DNA of 32,943 bases from Chryseolinea sp. Lineage in GTDB: Bacteria > Bacteroidota > Bacteroidia > Cytophagales > Cyclobacteriaceae. Position numbers and translations under genes: made by a program. The stretch covers positions 1-32,943 of the forward strand of contig JAICGJ010000050.1 of assembly GCA_025923195.1 (NCBI GenBank), in the 5' to 3' direction. The notes under the pieces were generated by a model that made no database searches, was not told the DNA's origin, and was given only the letters and a program-made list of their open reading frames with translations. Position 1 is the stretch's first letter, and each line of letters opens with the position of its first letter. Below are positions 24,345-31,272 of the stretch, piece after piece.

Positions 24345-24887
24345 TCAGTTTGTTACGGGTCTATAAAGAAAATGTACAGTAACTTCAACCTGTTGTGCGA
24401 TGTTCTGCCATACAATTTGCGGTACCTTGATATTATAATCTTCTAGCTTCACCATGAATTTAGAGCGCAAGGTTACAGTGTTGCCTTCGATGTGAAGCGT
24501 GCCGGGTACGTCGATGTCTCGCGTTACCCCGTGTATGGTCAGCTTCCCCTGGGCTTTAACCTGCTGCAGAGTAAGATTGGCAGCATCGTATCCAACTATT
24601 TTCCCCTGGAATGAGGACTTTGGATACTTCTCCGATTCCATATACTTCTCGTTAAAATGAACCTGCATTAATTTTTTCTCAAACTGAAAGTCCTTTGGAC
24701 TTAGAAGGTATGCTACTTCACCACTGGCGAGATCGAGGATACTTGTGACCTTCGTATTGCTCGCTTTGATTTCCTCAATGACGCCCTCGGAGAAAAAAGA
24801 CACAAATGACTTTTCAGAAAAATATCGCTTTTGTGTGAACCCATCAAAGGGAAGTAGAATTATGAAAAGAGATAAAATTCTTATCAT
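24345..24887 (-). CDS. YceI-family exported protein, second of a tandem pair
   Basis: A 180-residue YceI-like lipocalin-fold protein, which in other bacteria binds isoprenoids in the periplasm. Residues 1-18 are the signal peptide (F-T-Q end). Core motifs match its neighbour: F-V-S-F-F-S-E near residue 28, H-F-N-E-K-Y-M-E-S-E-K-Y-P-K-S-S-F-Q-G-K-I near 77 and G-K-L-T-I-H-G-V-T-R-D near 113. The frame runs on to 24944 and would overlap the preceding YceI gene, but the start at 24887 gives a proper signal peptide and a 31-base gap. It clearly arose by duplication of the adjacent gene. The ligand is unknown. Confidence 0.9.
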   Translation of the reverse strand: MIRILSLFIILLPFDGFTQKRYFSEKSFVSFFSEGVIEEIKASNTKVTSILDLASGEVAYLLSPKDFQFEKKLMQVHFNEKYMESEKYPKSSFQGKIVGYDAANLTLQQVKAQGKLTIHGVTRDIDVPGTLHIEGNTVTLRSKFMVKLEDYNIKVPQIVWQNIAQQVEVTVHFLYRPVTN

Positions 24888-24918
24888 CCAACTTGAATTA
24901 TGTGGTAAGCAACGAACC

Positions 24919-25464
24919 TTACTGGGGCTTGAAGGTAAAATCAACAGTTACTTCAACCTGTTCGGCAATGTTCTGCCACAACAGTTGAGGTATTGTTATT
25001 TTATAGTCCTCCAATTTCACAATAAATTTTGATTTCATGAGCAGCTTATCACCCTGTTTTTCAATGGTACCAGGTATCTCCACCTCATGAGTTTGTCCAT
25101 GTATGCTAAGCTTGCCTTTTGAAGTCACATTCTGAACTCCTGTTGCCTCTGGATTATATCCTGTTATCTTGCCCTGAAAAGTCGACTTAGGATACTTTTC
25201 AGTTTCCATATACTTTTCATTGAAATGTTCCTTCATAAGTGATTTTGCAAATTCATAATCTTTGATTGGCACTGAAAAGGCAATGTCGCCCGTAGTAGAA
25301 TTGAAAACGCCCGCAGTCTTTGTATTCTCTGCAGTTATATCTTCGATCGCCGCGTCAGAAAAAAAAGAAACGAAAGTTTTTTCCGTTGTATATTTTTGAG
25401 CGCTAGCAATAAGAGATATACAGGCGAATCCAAAAACAAGGATTATAATTTTGTTGTACATCAT
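24919..25464 (-). CDS. YceI-family exported protein, first of a tandem pair
   Basis: A 181-residue YceI-like protein with a signal peptide (1-22, A-S-A-Q). It shares the F-V-S-F-F-S-D, H-F-N-E-K-Y-M-E-T-E-K-Y-P-K-S-T-F-Q-G-K-I and G-K-L-S-I-H-G-Q-T-H-E segments with the next gene, and both end with W-Q-N-I-A-(E/Q)-Q-V-E-V-T-V. The fold forms a pocket for a long hydrophobic molecule, for example an isoprenoid quinone or carotenoid. It lies 17 bases after a lipoprotein with a haem-type motif, which makes a link to electron transfer in the envelope plausible. Confidence 0.92.
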   Translation of the reverse strand: MMYNKIIILVFGFACISLIASAQKYTTEKTFVSFFSDAAIEDITAENTKTAGVFNSTTGDIAFSVPIKDYEFAKSLMKEHFNEKYMETEKYPKSTFQGKITGYNPEATGVQNVTSKGKLSIHGQTHEVEIPGTIEKQGDKLLMKSKFIVKLEDYKITIPQLLWQNIAEQVEVTVDFTFKPQ

Positions 25465-25481
25465 ATTCTGTATTTAATTAC

Positions 25482-25847
25482 TTAGTTATCCAAACCGCCT
25501 TGATCCACCCAGCAAGTGATTGCCTCAATTTCTGCGGGCGTTATAGAACCTTGCGCAGGCATGTGACCTGGAGTACCAGGAGGCCGATTGATCCGATCCT
25601 TTACGCTCTCGCGTTTTGATTGAAAGTTGCTGAAGACCGTCCAGTTTTTATCCGCACCATTGTCGCCATTGTGGCAACCGGACAGAGCACACGAACTATT
25701 AATTATTGGCTCGATGTCATTTTCAAAACTGATAGGTTCAGGGCAGCCCTCCACTTCAGGTGGCGGCTCTGGCAGATCATTGTACTCGCAAGATGTAATC
25801 GCAATTGCGCTAAGACACACCGCGCAAGCCAACATTTTTATGTTCAT
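25482..25847 (-). CDS. Lipoprotein with CX4CH haem-type motif (small cytochrome-like)
   Basis: A 121-residue protein. The signal peptide ends I-T-S-C (Cys20), so it is lipidated. C-A-L-S-G-C-H near residue 53 is a CX4CH sequence, a rarer form of the haem c attachment site, and M-P-A-Q-G near 95 supplies a possible axial Met. The E-I-E-A-I-x-x-W-V-D-Q-G ending is typical of small cytochrome domains of the planctomycete-cytochrome type in Bacteroidota. Haem binding is likely but not proven, because CX4CH is not the standard spacing. It is the first gene of the minus-strand group with two YceI proteins and a DUF5777 barrel. An approximate -7 box (CATCTTTG, minus strand of 25883-25890) lies upstream. 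Confidence 0.82.
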   Translation of the reverse strand: MNIKMLACAVCLSAIAITSCEYNDLPEPPPEVEGCPEPISFENDIEPIINSSCALSGCHNGDNGADKNWTVFSNFQSKRESVKDRINRPPGTPGHMPAQGSITPAEIEAITCWVDQGGLDN

Positions 25848-25978
25848 AGGAAAAACTGGTCATTGGTTGGGAATTAATACGGCAAAGATGGTATGGAGGT
25901 CACTAAGTTCTAGGTAATTACACGTCACAAATTAAGTAACAAACAACATGCTAAGAATTACAGGGCAGAGACAGGGTG

Positions 25979-26043
25979 CCTAAAAATGAAAATCCCCAGA
26001 GGTCCTTGACTTCCGGGGATAATCATTGTCTATAGTTGGCTTT
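25979..26043. repeat. Hairpin repeat element, copy 1
   Basis: Begins CCTAAAAATGAAAATCCCC and ends TCTATAGTTGGCTTT. The core folds: ATCCCC (25992-25997) with GGGGAT (26015-26020), then an A-C mismatch, then GAGGTC (25999-26004) with GACTTC (26008-26013) around a three-base loop. About 50 of 65 bases match copy 2 by hand alignment, and most differences fall inside the hairpin, where pairing is largely kept. On the minus strand the hairpin runs into TTTTCATTTTT, which resembles a weak terminator. Confidence 0.7.
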
Positions 26044-26156
26044 CGGGTACAATATAGCAGCAAAGTCTACGATCCGATATGCGTAATCGATTACTTTAAT
26101 ATTTTGGAGACGAATTGACTTTATACGGGATAAACGACCGGAGGGGATCCTGCAAA

Positions 26157-26220
26157 CCTTAAAATGAAAATCCCCCAAAGTTCTCGACTAAGGGGGATTG
26201 TCATGTCTATAGTTGGCTTT
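26157..26220. repeat. Hairpin repeat element, copy 2
   Basis: Begins CCTTAAAATGAAAATCCCCC and has the same last 18 bases (TGTCTATAGTTGGCTTT end) as copy 1. The stem is ATCCCCC (26170-26176) with GGGGGAT (26192-26198), with an inner AGTT/GACT stem including one wobble pair. The start-to-start distance to copy 1 is 178 bases. The extra C-G pair compared with copy 1 closes the mismatch seen there. Confidence 0.7.
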
Positions 26221-26288
26221 AATCTGTTCGAAAGATAATAAGAATAGACTGTCAAAACAACCGTTTGCAAAATAAAAATGAAGAAAAG

Positions 26289-26486
26289 TTAATTTTTGTG
26301 ACTTTTTGAATTTAGGGTATCGGATGCAACTGAATCGCCGGGCGAATACTTCTCCTTCAATCTTTCCTTTAACTGGGACTTGGAACCTGGGAAGGTGGTA
26401 CGCTTGCCGATGTCGTAGCTCACATAAATTAACAGCAGAATAAAAATTCCGGCCGCAACTAGAAAGATCTTTTTTGGGCGTGTCAT
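26289..26486 (-). CDS. Small single-span membrane protein of unknown function
   Basis: A 65-residue protein, not recognised. It has a basic start (T-R-P-K-K), one membrane span at about 7-26 (F-L-V-A-A-G-I-F-I-L-L-L-I-Y-V) and a polar, charged C-terminal part rich in K, S and E, which would lie outside the cytoplasm by the positive-inside rule. It starts three bases after the stop of the large transporter-fusion gene, so it is probably co-translated and may be an accessory subunit of it. That link is inference from position only. Confidence 0.65.
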   Translation of the reverse strand: MTRPKKIFLVAAGIFILLLIYVSYDIGKRTTFPGSKSQLKERLKEKYSPGDSVASDTLNSKSHKN

Positions 26487-26489
26487 TTC

Positions 26490-29400
26490 TCAAATGAACT
26501 CAAGTACTTTGTCCGCCAGCCTCACGTTGTCGGAAACCAGTTCATAGAACTGATCCTTATTAAATTTGAGCACCACAACATCGGACTTTGCGACAATCAA
26601 ATTCGTATTGACAAAATTAGGAACTGCGAGCATCTCTCCGATGAACTGTCCCTCCCTAAAGTCAGTTACATAATCGCCCTTTTGAAAGAATTCAACTGAT
26701 CCAGACACGACTATATAGAAGTTATTATTTAGCTTTTCATCGAGCGTGAGTGAATCCTGGTCCTTCAAATGAATTTCATCAGAGATGTCAGACAAATATG
26801 AAAGTGTAATACCTGGAACGTTCTCAAAAAAAGCCTGCTTCTGGAAAAACAAAACTTTCTGAAAACGAGTCATTCTTTTTGAATGAATGATCAAATCATC
26901 CAATTCGCGCTTTATCCCTTCACCCAGACGTTTTGCATTTTGCTCGTAGGCTTCCGGATTGATCTTGAATAATGCCCATGCAGAGACTTCACGCAATAGC
27001 CAGTCAGGATTAAAAAGTTGTGCAATGAGATCAAGCTTAAAATCTTTGATACCCAATATTCCAATCTGAAAAAGAACACAAGCTTTCGTCCATCGGTTTG
27101 ACTGCGCAAAATCTCGGTTGATCATAAATTTCAGAACCAATGCTGCATCAAGCTTTACCCGCGGGTAAAAATCCTCCAGGCGGTTTGTTCGCTCAGCGAG
27201 GGTAAGATCGTCGAGGATCGGTATAACTCGCTTCTTGAGCTGTTCCGACAAGAACACATCCAAGAGTTCAATTGCATATGTGATACCCTCAGCTGTGCCA
27301 CTGTCAATGTTTTCTTTCACCAACTGAATGGATCGTGTATCATACAACATTGTCAGAAGCATGTATATGTGCTCAATATCATTTTGAATCTCCCATCGCA
27401 GAGATGATTTTATCTGTTCGCTGAAGCCCTCATCGCCAACTTCCTGAAGAGCGCTAAGATTCCAGCTGATGTCAGCAATGTCAGATTCTATTGCATACTT
27501 GATACGGGTGATTTGCGAAATACCTGCTTTGAATCCACATTCCCCGAGAGATAACAAAACTTGCGAAACGACAATTTTGTTTGGATAGTCGATTTTGCTC
27601 CATAGTATTTCCCGAGCTCTTGCACCTCCTATCCTACCGATTACCTGGACGATCCTCAGTGTCATCTGTGAGCTTTGTCCGCTTCTGTAGAACGCTGCAT
27701 CAAGGGACGTGAGGGTATCTGGACCGATCAGAACCAGAGCATTCATCGCTTGATTGCTGTACACGGGATTCCCCAGATTTTCAATGATGGAGTTTACAAC
27801 TTCAGTATTGTGTTTTTTGATTGAAGTTTTTATAGCCGCATTCCGGACCTTTGGTTCGGAATCATTCAGCAGTTCGATTAAGAAAGATGTGCATTCGTCC
27901 TTGGACGTGTGCAGCAATAATTCGGCAGCATAATGCCTGTCGTTAGGGTTTGTGGAACGCGTCAGCTTTTGAATACGGGTTTTCGTTATGTCTCCATCAT
28001 TCTCAAGTATGGATTGTAAATCCACTTTGCTAAGAATATTTTTTCCGGTTCCCTCCACCTTGGCGGCATCCATCCGTATCACGAATTGATCTGATACGGA
28101 AAGGCCCTTCAGTTCGTTAAGCTTTTCCTGGCCATAACCCCGGGCAGCCTCATCCTCATTCTTCATTAAGATTGTTATCCAACTGGGAGCCTGGGCGGCA
28201 TTGATTTTCTCCAGCAACTTAAAAGAAAAGATCGCCTTGGTAGCTGAAGGTAAGCTCAGCATTGATTCTAGCCTGCTTGTGATTTGTGTATATCCTTTCT
28301 CTAGTTTTTCGAGTTCACCATCTCCGCTCTCCAGCTTCATTCTGAGTTTGTTTCGGTAACCCTGGTAAAGCTTATTGACGATGAGGAAATACAGTCCGGC
28401 CAGAAGCACGAGAAAAACTGAGATGTGGATAACTTTAAAAAACGGAATAAATGCCAAAACGAAAATCAAAAGGCCAGCTATAAAACGCGCACTTTCATTC
28501 ACCAATCCTTCGACCTTGGATTGAATATTAAATCTCACGCGATTGTCCAAGGGTATGAAAAAGAGCTTAAAAACCGGATTCTCGAGCGAATCCCGAATAG
28601 TCCAGTTGAACAGGCGGCTTAATGATACGAAGAGGAAGAAATAAATGAAGCCAGCGGGCGCAATACTCTTTTCGAATCCCAGGATGGTACCGGTAGTGAT
28701 AGACGCAATTGAAAAAATGATCATTACCAGCGGCAAAATAAAAAGAGAAATGCGCAGGCCGTAGTTGCTAATGATCCGAGGGTTGACGAAAGTTTGCATT
28801 ATCAAACTAATACCATATACGGCACCGATAAAAAATGAATTGAAGTTTGTAAGGTCGCGCTCGTCGGGGTACTGTTCTTTCACCAATTTTTGGAAGGAGT
28901 ATTGGCTTAGAACAAACATAATCATGGATACCAGCAAGAATACCGACAATAACACGATATACCGATCGCTGAATATTTTTGTGAGGCGGGTCTCGTTCCT
29001 TACACTTTCTCCAAACTCGCGCGGGTCGTTCTTGGAGAGCGTGAATGTGGAAGCTATGCTGAAGAGTAATACGCAGACGATAGCCATGCTGATCGCGCAA
29101 ATCAGGAGATAGTTTGAAGTATCCCGGATTAGTTCTGTGGTGAAAGGAATAACGATAAGTGTCGCCAGGATCGATGCGATCAACTGCCCTGTATCGATCC
29201 ATCCGATGATTCTTTTCGACTGCCGGAAATTAAAAAGTCGTCCGAACAAACCCCAAAAGCTCAAGAGCAGGACGGCGGTGATTGGACCAATCATGCAATA
29301 CAATGCGAAGATAAATTCATCGTGATAATGCTCGCTACCAAAATGAATCAGCCAATAGGCACTGAGTGTGAATAGGAAAATAAGGGCGACGGAGCCCAAT

Positions 29401-29648
29401 GCAAGGCTGGTGAACTTCAGCCAGTTCTGAAACATGGAAAAGAGTGCAGTAGTCAGAATACCCAGCACACCAGCGACCAAAAATGCTTTGTCAAGCTGAT
29501 GTCCCATTCTGTTTAGGAACAACGAATCTGCAGTTACCTGATAGGTGGCCAAAAACACCCCCATAAAAAACCCGGTACAGAGCATCAATACTATTTGTTT
29601 CTGCTCCTGGTTCTGGAGTTGAAATGCCCCAAAAAATGGTTTAAGCAT
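26490..29648 (-). CDS. Nucleotide-transporter-like membrane protein fused to HEAT repeats and a cyclic-nucleotide-binding-like domain
   Basis: A 1052-residue protein. The first ~430 residues form about 12 membrane spans with likeness to the ATP/ADP (Npt/TLC) and MFS transporter group. Residues ~440-900 are helical HEAT-type repeats (A-A-E-L-L-L-H, E-P-K-V-R-N-A-A-I-K and others). The last ~125 residues form a cyclic-nucleotide-binding-like barrel (N-N-N-F-Y-I-V-V-S-G-S-V-E-F, then F-I-G-E-M-L). That domain keeps G-E but lacks the Arg of the usual R-A-(A/S/T) phosphate cassette, having V-N-T-N instead, so nucleotide binding is doubtful. Transport substrate is unknown; nucleotide exchange would be odd for a free-living cell. 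A promoter box overlaps the upstream terminator, and a 65-residue membrane protein gene follows after three bases. Confidence 0.82.
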   Translation of the reverse strand: MLKPFFGAFQLQNQEQKQIVLMLCTGFFMGVFLATYQVTADSLFLNRMGHQLDKAFLVAGVLGILTTALFSMFQNWLKFTSLALGSVALIFLFTLSAYWLIHFGSEHYHDEFIFALYCMIGPITAVLLLSFWGLFGRLFNFRQSKRIIGWIDTGQLIASILATLIVIPFTTELIRDTSNYLLICAISMAIVCVLLFSIASTFTLSKNDPREFGESVRNETRLTKIFSDRYIVLLSVFLLVSMIMFVLSQYSFQKLVKEQYPDERDLTNFNSFFIGAVYGISLIMQTFVNPRIISNYGLRISLFILPLVMIIFSIASITTGTILGFEKSIAPAGFIYFFLFVSLSRLFNWTIRDSLENPVFKLFFIPLDNRVRFNIQSKVEGLVNESARFIAGLLIFVLAFIPFFKVIHISVFLVLLAGLYFLIVNKLYQGYRNKLRMKLESGDGELEKLEKGYTQITSRLESMLSLPSATKAIFSFKLLEKINAAQAPSWITILMKNEDEAARGYGQEKLNELKGLSVSDQFVIRMDAAKVEGTGKNILSKVDLQSILENDGDITKTRIQKLTRSTNPNDRHYAAELLLHTSKDECTSFLIELLNDSEPKVRNAAIKTSIKKHNTEVVNSIIENLGNPVYSNQAMNALVLIGPDTLTSLDAAFYRSGQSSQMTLRIVQVIGRIGGARAREILWSKIDYPNKIVVSQVLLSLGECGFKAGISQITRIKYAIESDIADISWNLSALQEVGDEGFSEQIKSSLRWEIQNDIEHIYMLLTMLYDTRSIQLVKENIDSGTAEGITYAIELLDVFLSEQLKKRVIPILDDLTLAERTNRLEDFYPRVKLDAALVLKFMINRDFAQSNRWTKACVLFQIGILGIKDFKLDLIAQLFNPDWLLREVSAWALFKINPEAYEQNAKRLGEGIKRELDDLIIHSKRMTRFQKVLFFQKQAFFENVPGITLSYLSDISDEIHLKDQDSLTLDEKLNNNFYIVVSGSVEFFQKGDYVTDFREGQFIGEMLAVPNFVNTNLIVAKSDVVVLKFNKDQFYELVSDNVRLADKVLEFI

Positions 29649-29658
29649 AAGGCAAATT

Positions 29659-29687
29659 CAAATATAAAAATAAAAAACCGGCACAAA
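29659..29687 (-). promoter_or_regulatory. Promoter of the transporter-fusion gene, overlapping the OmpH terminator
   Basis: On the minus strand TTTG (29687-29684) is followed after 17 bases by TATATTTG (29666-29659), matching the Bacteroidota pattern TTG-N17-23-TAnnTTTG. The TTTG lies in the loop of the terminator hairpin at 29673-29698. Transcription would begin about 5 bases before the ATG at 29648, giving a very short leader. The region is AT-rich, so chance matches are possible. Confidence 0.42.
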
Positions 29688-29698
29688 GACCGGTTTTT
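29673..29698 (-). terminator. Rho-independent terminator after the OmpH-like gene
   Basis: AAAAACCGG (29673-29681) pairs with CCGGTTTTT (29690-29698) around an 8-base loop; on the minus strand the stem runs into TTTTTTATTTTTAT. It lies 22 bases beyond the stop of the OmpH-like gene. The hairpin is nearly symmetrical, so it could also act on the plus strand. Confidence 0.85.
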
Positions 29699-29720
29699 CA
29701 GCGATAATGGTACACTATTA

Positions 29721-30356
29721 CTATTTTACGGCGGTACTGTCTTTCTTAGCTGTCTTCGCCCCTCCTGCCTTCTCCTGTAGATATTCTGCGTTTAGCCCAG
29801 CAATAACATCCTTAGAAACGTCCAGTGCTTCTCCAGCAAATAATACATCACTGGATGGATCATACTTTAAAACAAATTGCAGGTTTTTTTCAGCTGCATA
29901 TTTTTTCAAGTAGGCGGTAACACGATCATAGAGTTCTTTATTCAATTTTGCCTCCTCCTCCATAAGCTGCTGACTCAGACTTTGCTGATACATTTGCAAG
30001 TTTTGCTGCTTTTTGCCCAGATCCTCTTCTACCGCTTTCACCTGGCCCAAAGTCATGTTTGTCACGTTCCGCTGATACGCTGTGATTTCATTTTGTAGTC
30101 CCTGTGCCCTGTTTCGGTATTCCTGCTCAATCTTTTTGGTTTTGGCTTCTATTTGAACTCGATTAGCCTTGAGATATTCGTAATTCTGCAAGACCGAATC
30201 TGAATTAATGTAGGCAACTTTCAATTCCCCAGGCAATGCTGCGTCGGATGATTTGTCGTCGGCTGAAGGACGTTTATTGGCAGAAAAATGCAAGTAGAAC
30301 AAAACGCCCACGGCTACCAGCAGTATGGCATTTAAAATAGGAGACAAATTCTTCAT
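29721..30356 (-). CDS. OmpH/Skp-family periplasmic chaperone-like protein
   Basis: A 211-residue protein with an N-terminal hydrophobic segment (about 8-25) that is probably an uncleaved anchor or signal, then a short disordered linker. The OmpH/Skp domain begins at V-A-Y-I-N-S-D-S-V-L (about 47). It has a long coiled coil (about 60-155, rich in Q, E and K) and returns to the body domain at L-Q-F-V-L-K-Y-D. Skp trimers hold unfolded outer-membrane proteins in the periplasm. The K-T-A-K-K-D tail is polar. It is followed by a strong terminator, so it is the end of its transcript. Confidence 0.9.
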   Translation of the reverse strand: MKNLSPILNAILLVAVGVLFYLHFSANKRPSADDKSSDAALPGELKVAYINSDSVLQNYEYLKANRVQIEAKTKKIEQEYRNRAQGLQNEITAYQRNVTNMTLGQVKAVEEDLGKKQQNLQMYQQSLSQQLMEEEAKLNKELYDRVTAYLKKYAAEKNLQFVLKYDPSSDVLFAGEALDVSKDVIAGLNAEYLQEKAGGAKTAKKDSTAVK

Positions 30357-30443
30357 TCCAATGTAATGTTATAGGGCGCAAATATGGGCAGAATTTAAGA
30401 ATTGACCGCCACCCCATCAAGAAAAACTGAGTGCTACTAAGTC

Positions 30444-31004
30444 CTATGCCTCCTGGTCTTGCGTCTGAAAGGAATACAAGGTATCGTCCAGCCGAAGATT
30501 ATCTTCATTAAAGTCCTTTATGAACTTCTCTATAACCTTGGGTGTAATCTTATCAACATGTAAACCTACATCCAGGCTAATTCCAAAGTCTGTATTGACG
30601 TCGAGATCAACATGCTCTTTTACCTTCACGGATTCTTCTTCCTCCAAACTCATGATCACTTCGGCCATATATAAACCGATCTCTTCCTGGAGAGGATCGA
30701 GAGCGGCGAGGTTTCCGTTCTCATCTTCTTCATAAGTTATCTTTCGAAATTCCGGAAAGTGCTGGGCAGCACGATGCTCAGCAATCTCATACAACTCACT
30801 TTCATGGTGCAATCGCAGCGTGTAGATAGCCGTATCATAGATAACATCCCTGCCTTCAAACTTCCCTATAAAATAAAAGTGAGCGTACTCATCGTTGCTA
30901 TCATCATCTTCCTCCATCACGTACTCCAGCCCGGATGCTTTCATCTTCAAAGCATAATCCCTTATTACATCGGGATCAAATCCTTTATTTTCTTCCAGGG
31001 CCAT
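30444..31004 (-). CDS. Acidic protein of unknown function (186 residues)
   Basis: I do not recognise the family. The protein has no signal peptide or membrane span and is very acidic, with clusters such as E-E-D-D-D-S-N-D-E near residue 31 and S-L-E-E-E-E-S near 119. The N-terminal part contains a Y-A-H-F-Y-F-I-G-K-F-E-G segment that looks like paired beta strands; the C-terminal part is helical and acidic. It has a clean ATG start and stands as a single gene upstream of the OmpH-like gene, 88 bases away on the same strand. A cytoplasmic, soluble protein is likely; no role is proposed. Confidence 0.72.
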   Translation of the reverse strand: MALEENKGFDPDVIRDYALKMKASGLEYVMEEDDDSNDEYAHFYFIGKFEGRDVIYDTAIYTLRLHHESELYEIAEHRAAQHFPEFRKITYEEDENGNLAALDPLQEEIGLYMAEVIMSLEEEESVKVKEHVDLDVNTDFGISLDVGLHVDKITPKVIEKFIKDFNEDNLRLDDTLYSFQTQDQEA

Positions 31005-31058
31005 GAGGGTTTTGTCTTTTTTAAGTTAACAAAAAAACCACAAAAGGTTCTAAAAATA

Positions 31059-31088
31059 AGTTAATAGTTAGTCGTTATTAGTTAATAG
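31059..31088. repeat. AT-rich GTTAATAG repeat, left arm
   Basis: Contains AGTTAATAG twice, 21 bases apart, with a related GTTAGTCGTTATT between. The unit is the reverse complement of the CTATTAACT units at 31238-31272, so the two regions form an inverted arrangement around about 150 bases without a gene. Confidence 0.5.
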
Positions 31089-31237
31089 CGGGTGTGGGAG
31101 GGGGTGTGTGGTGCATATTCCAAGTCAAACCAACCGTATAGTTTTCAACTATTTATTACCTCGGCTTCATACACGCGCACCGACAAAATGTTTACAGTTA
31201 ACTAATAGATTCAAGGCGCAGACGCTCTGCTCCAGCG

Positions 31238-31272
31238 AACTATTAACTTTTAACTATTAACTTTTAACTATT
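31238..31272. repeat. AT-rich AACTATTAACTTTT tandem repeat, right arm
   Basis: The 14-base unit AACTATTAACTTTT occurs twice in perfect tandem (31239-31252 and 31253-31266) and a third, partial copy AACTATT follows. The stop codon of the gamma-carbonic-anhydrase-family gene (31268-31270, minus strand) lies inside the partial copy. Repeats of this kind are frequent between genes in some Bacteroidota. Confidence 0.6.

Larger units (their letters stand above)
25848..26288. other. Intergenic region with two copies of a hairpin element
   Basis: About 440 bases without a credible gene. The main content is the repeated element at 25979-26043 and 26157-26220. Short open frames here, such as one starting at the ATG of the second element, have no features of a gene. 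No tRNA was seen. Confidence 0.6.

Noticed and set aside
25979-26220. Possible CRISPR-like or terminator pair
   Set aside because: Only two copies, 178 bases apart, with no regular spacers, so not CRISPR. As terminators they would have only a broken T tract, and only on the minus strand, so I list them as a repeat element of unknown role.
26157-26250. Short open frame starting at the ATG of the second hairpin element
   Set aside because: The first copy has a stop after seven codons in the same frame, and the differences between copies follow RNA pairing, not codons.
26188-26493. Minus-strand open frame of 101 codons
   Set aside because: It overlaps the better 65-codon membrane-protein gene in another frame and runs into the hairpin element; composition is not protein-like.
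31005-31267. Possible small insertion element bounded by inverted repeats
   Set aside because: The arms are simple AT-rich short repeats of different structure, no target-site duplication was found, and the stretch between has no gene.
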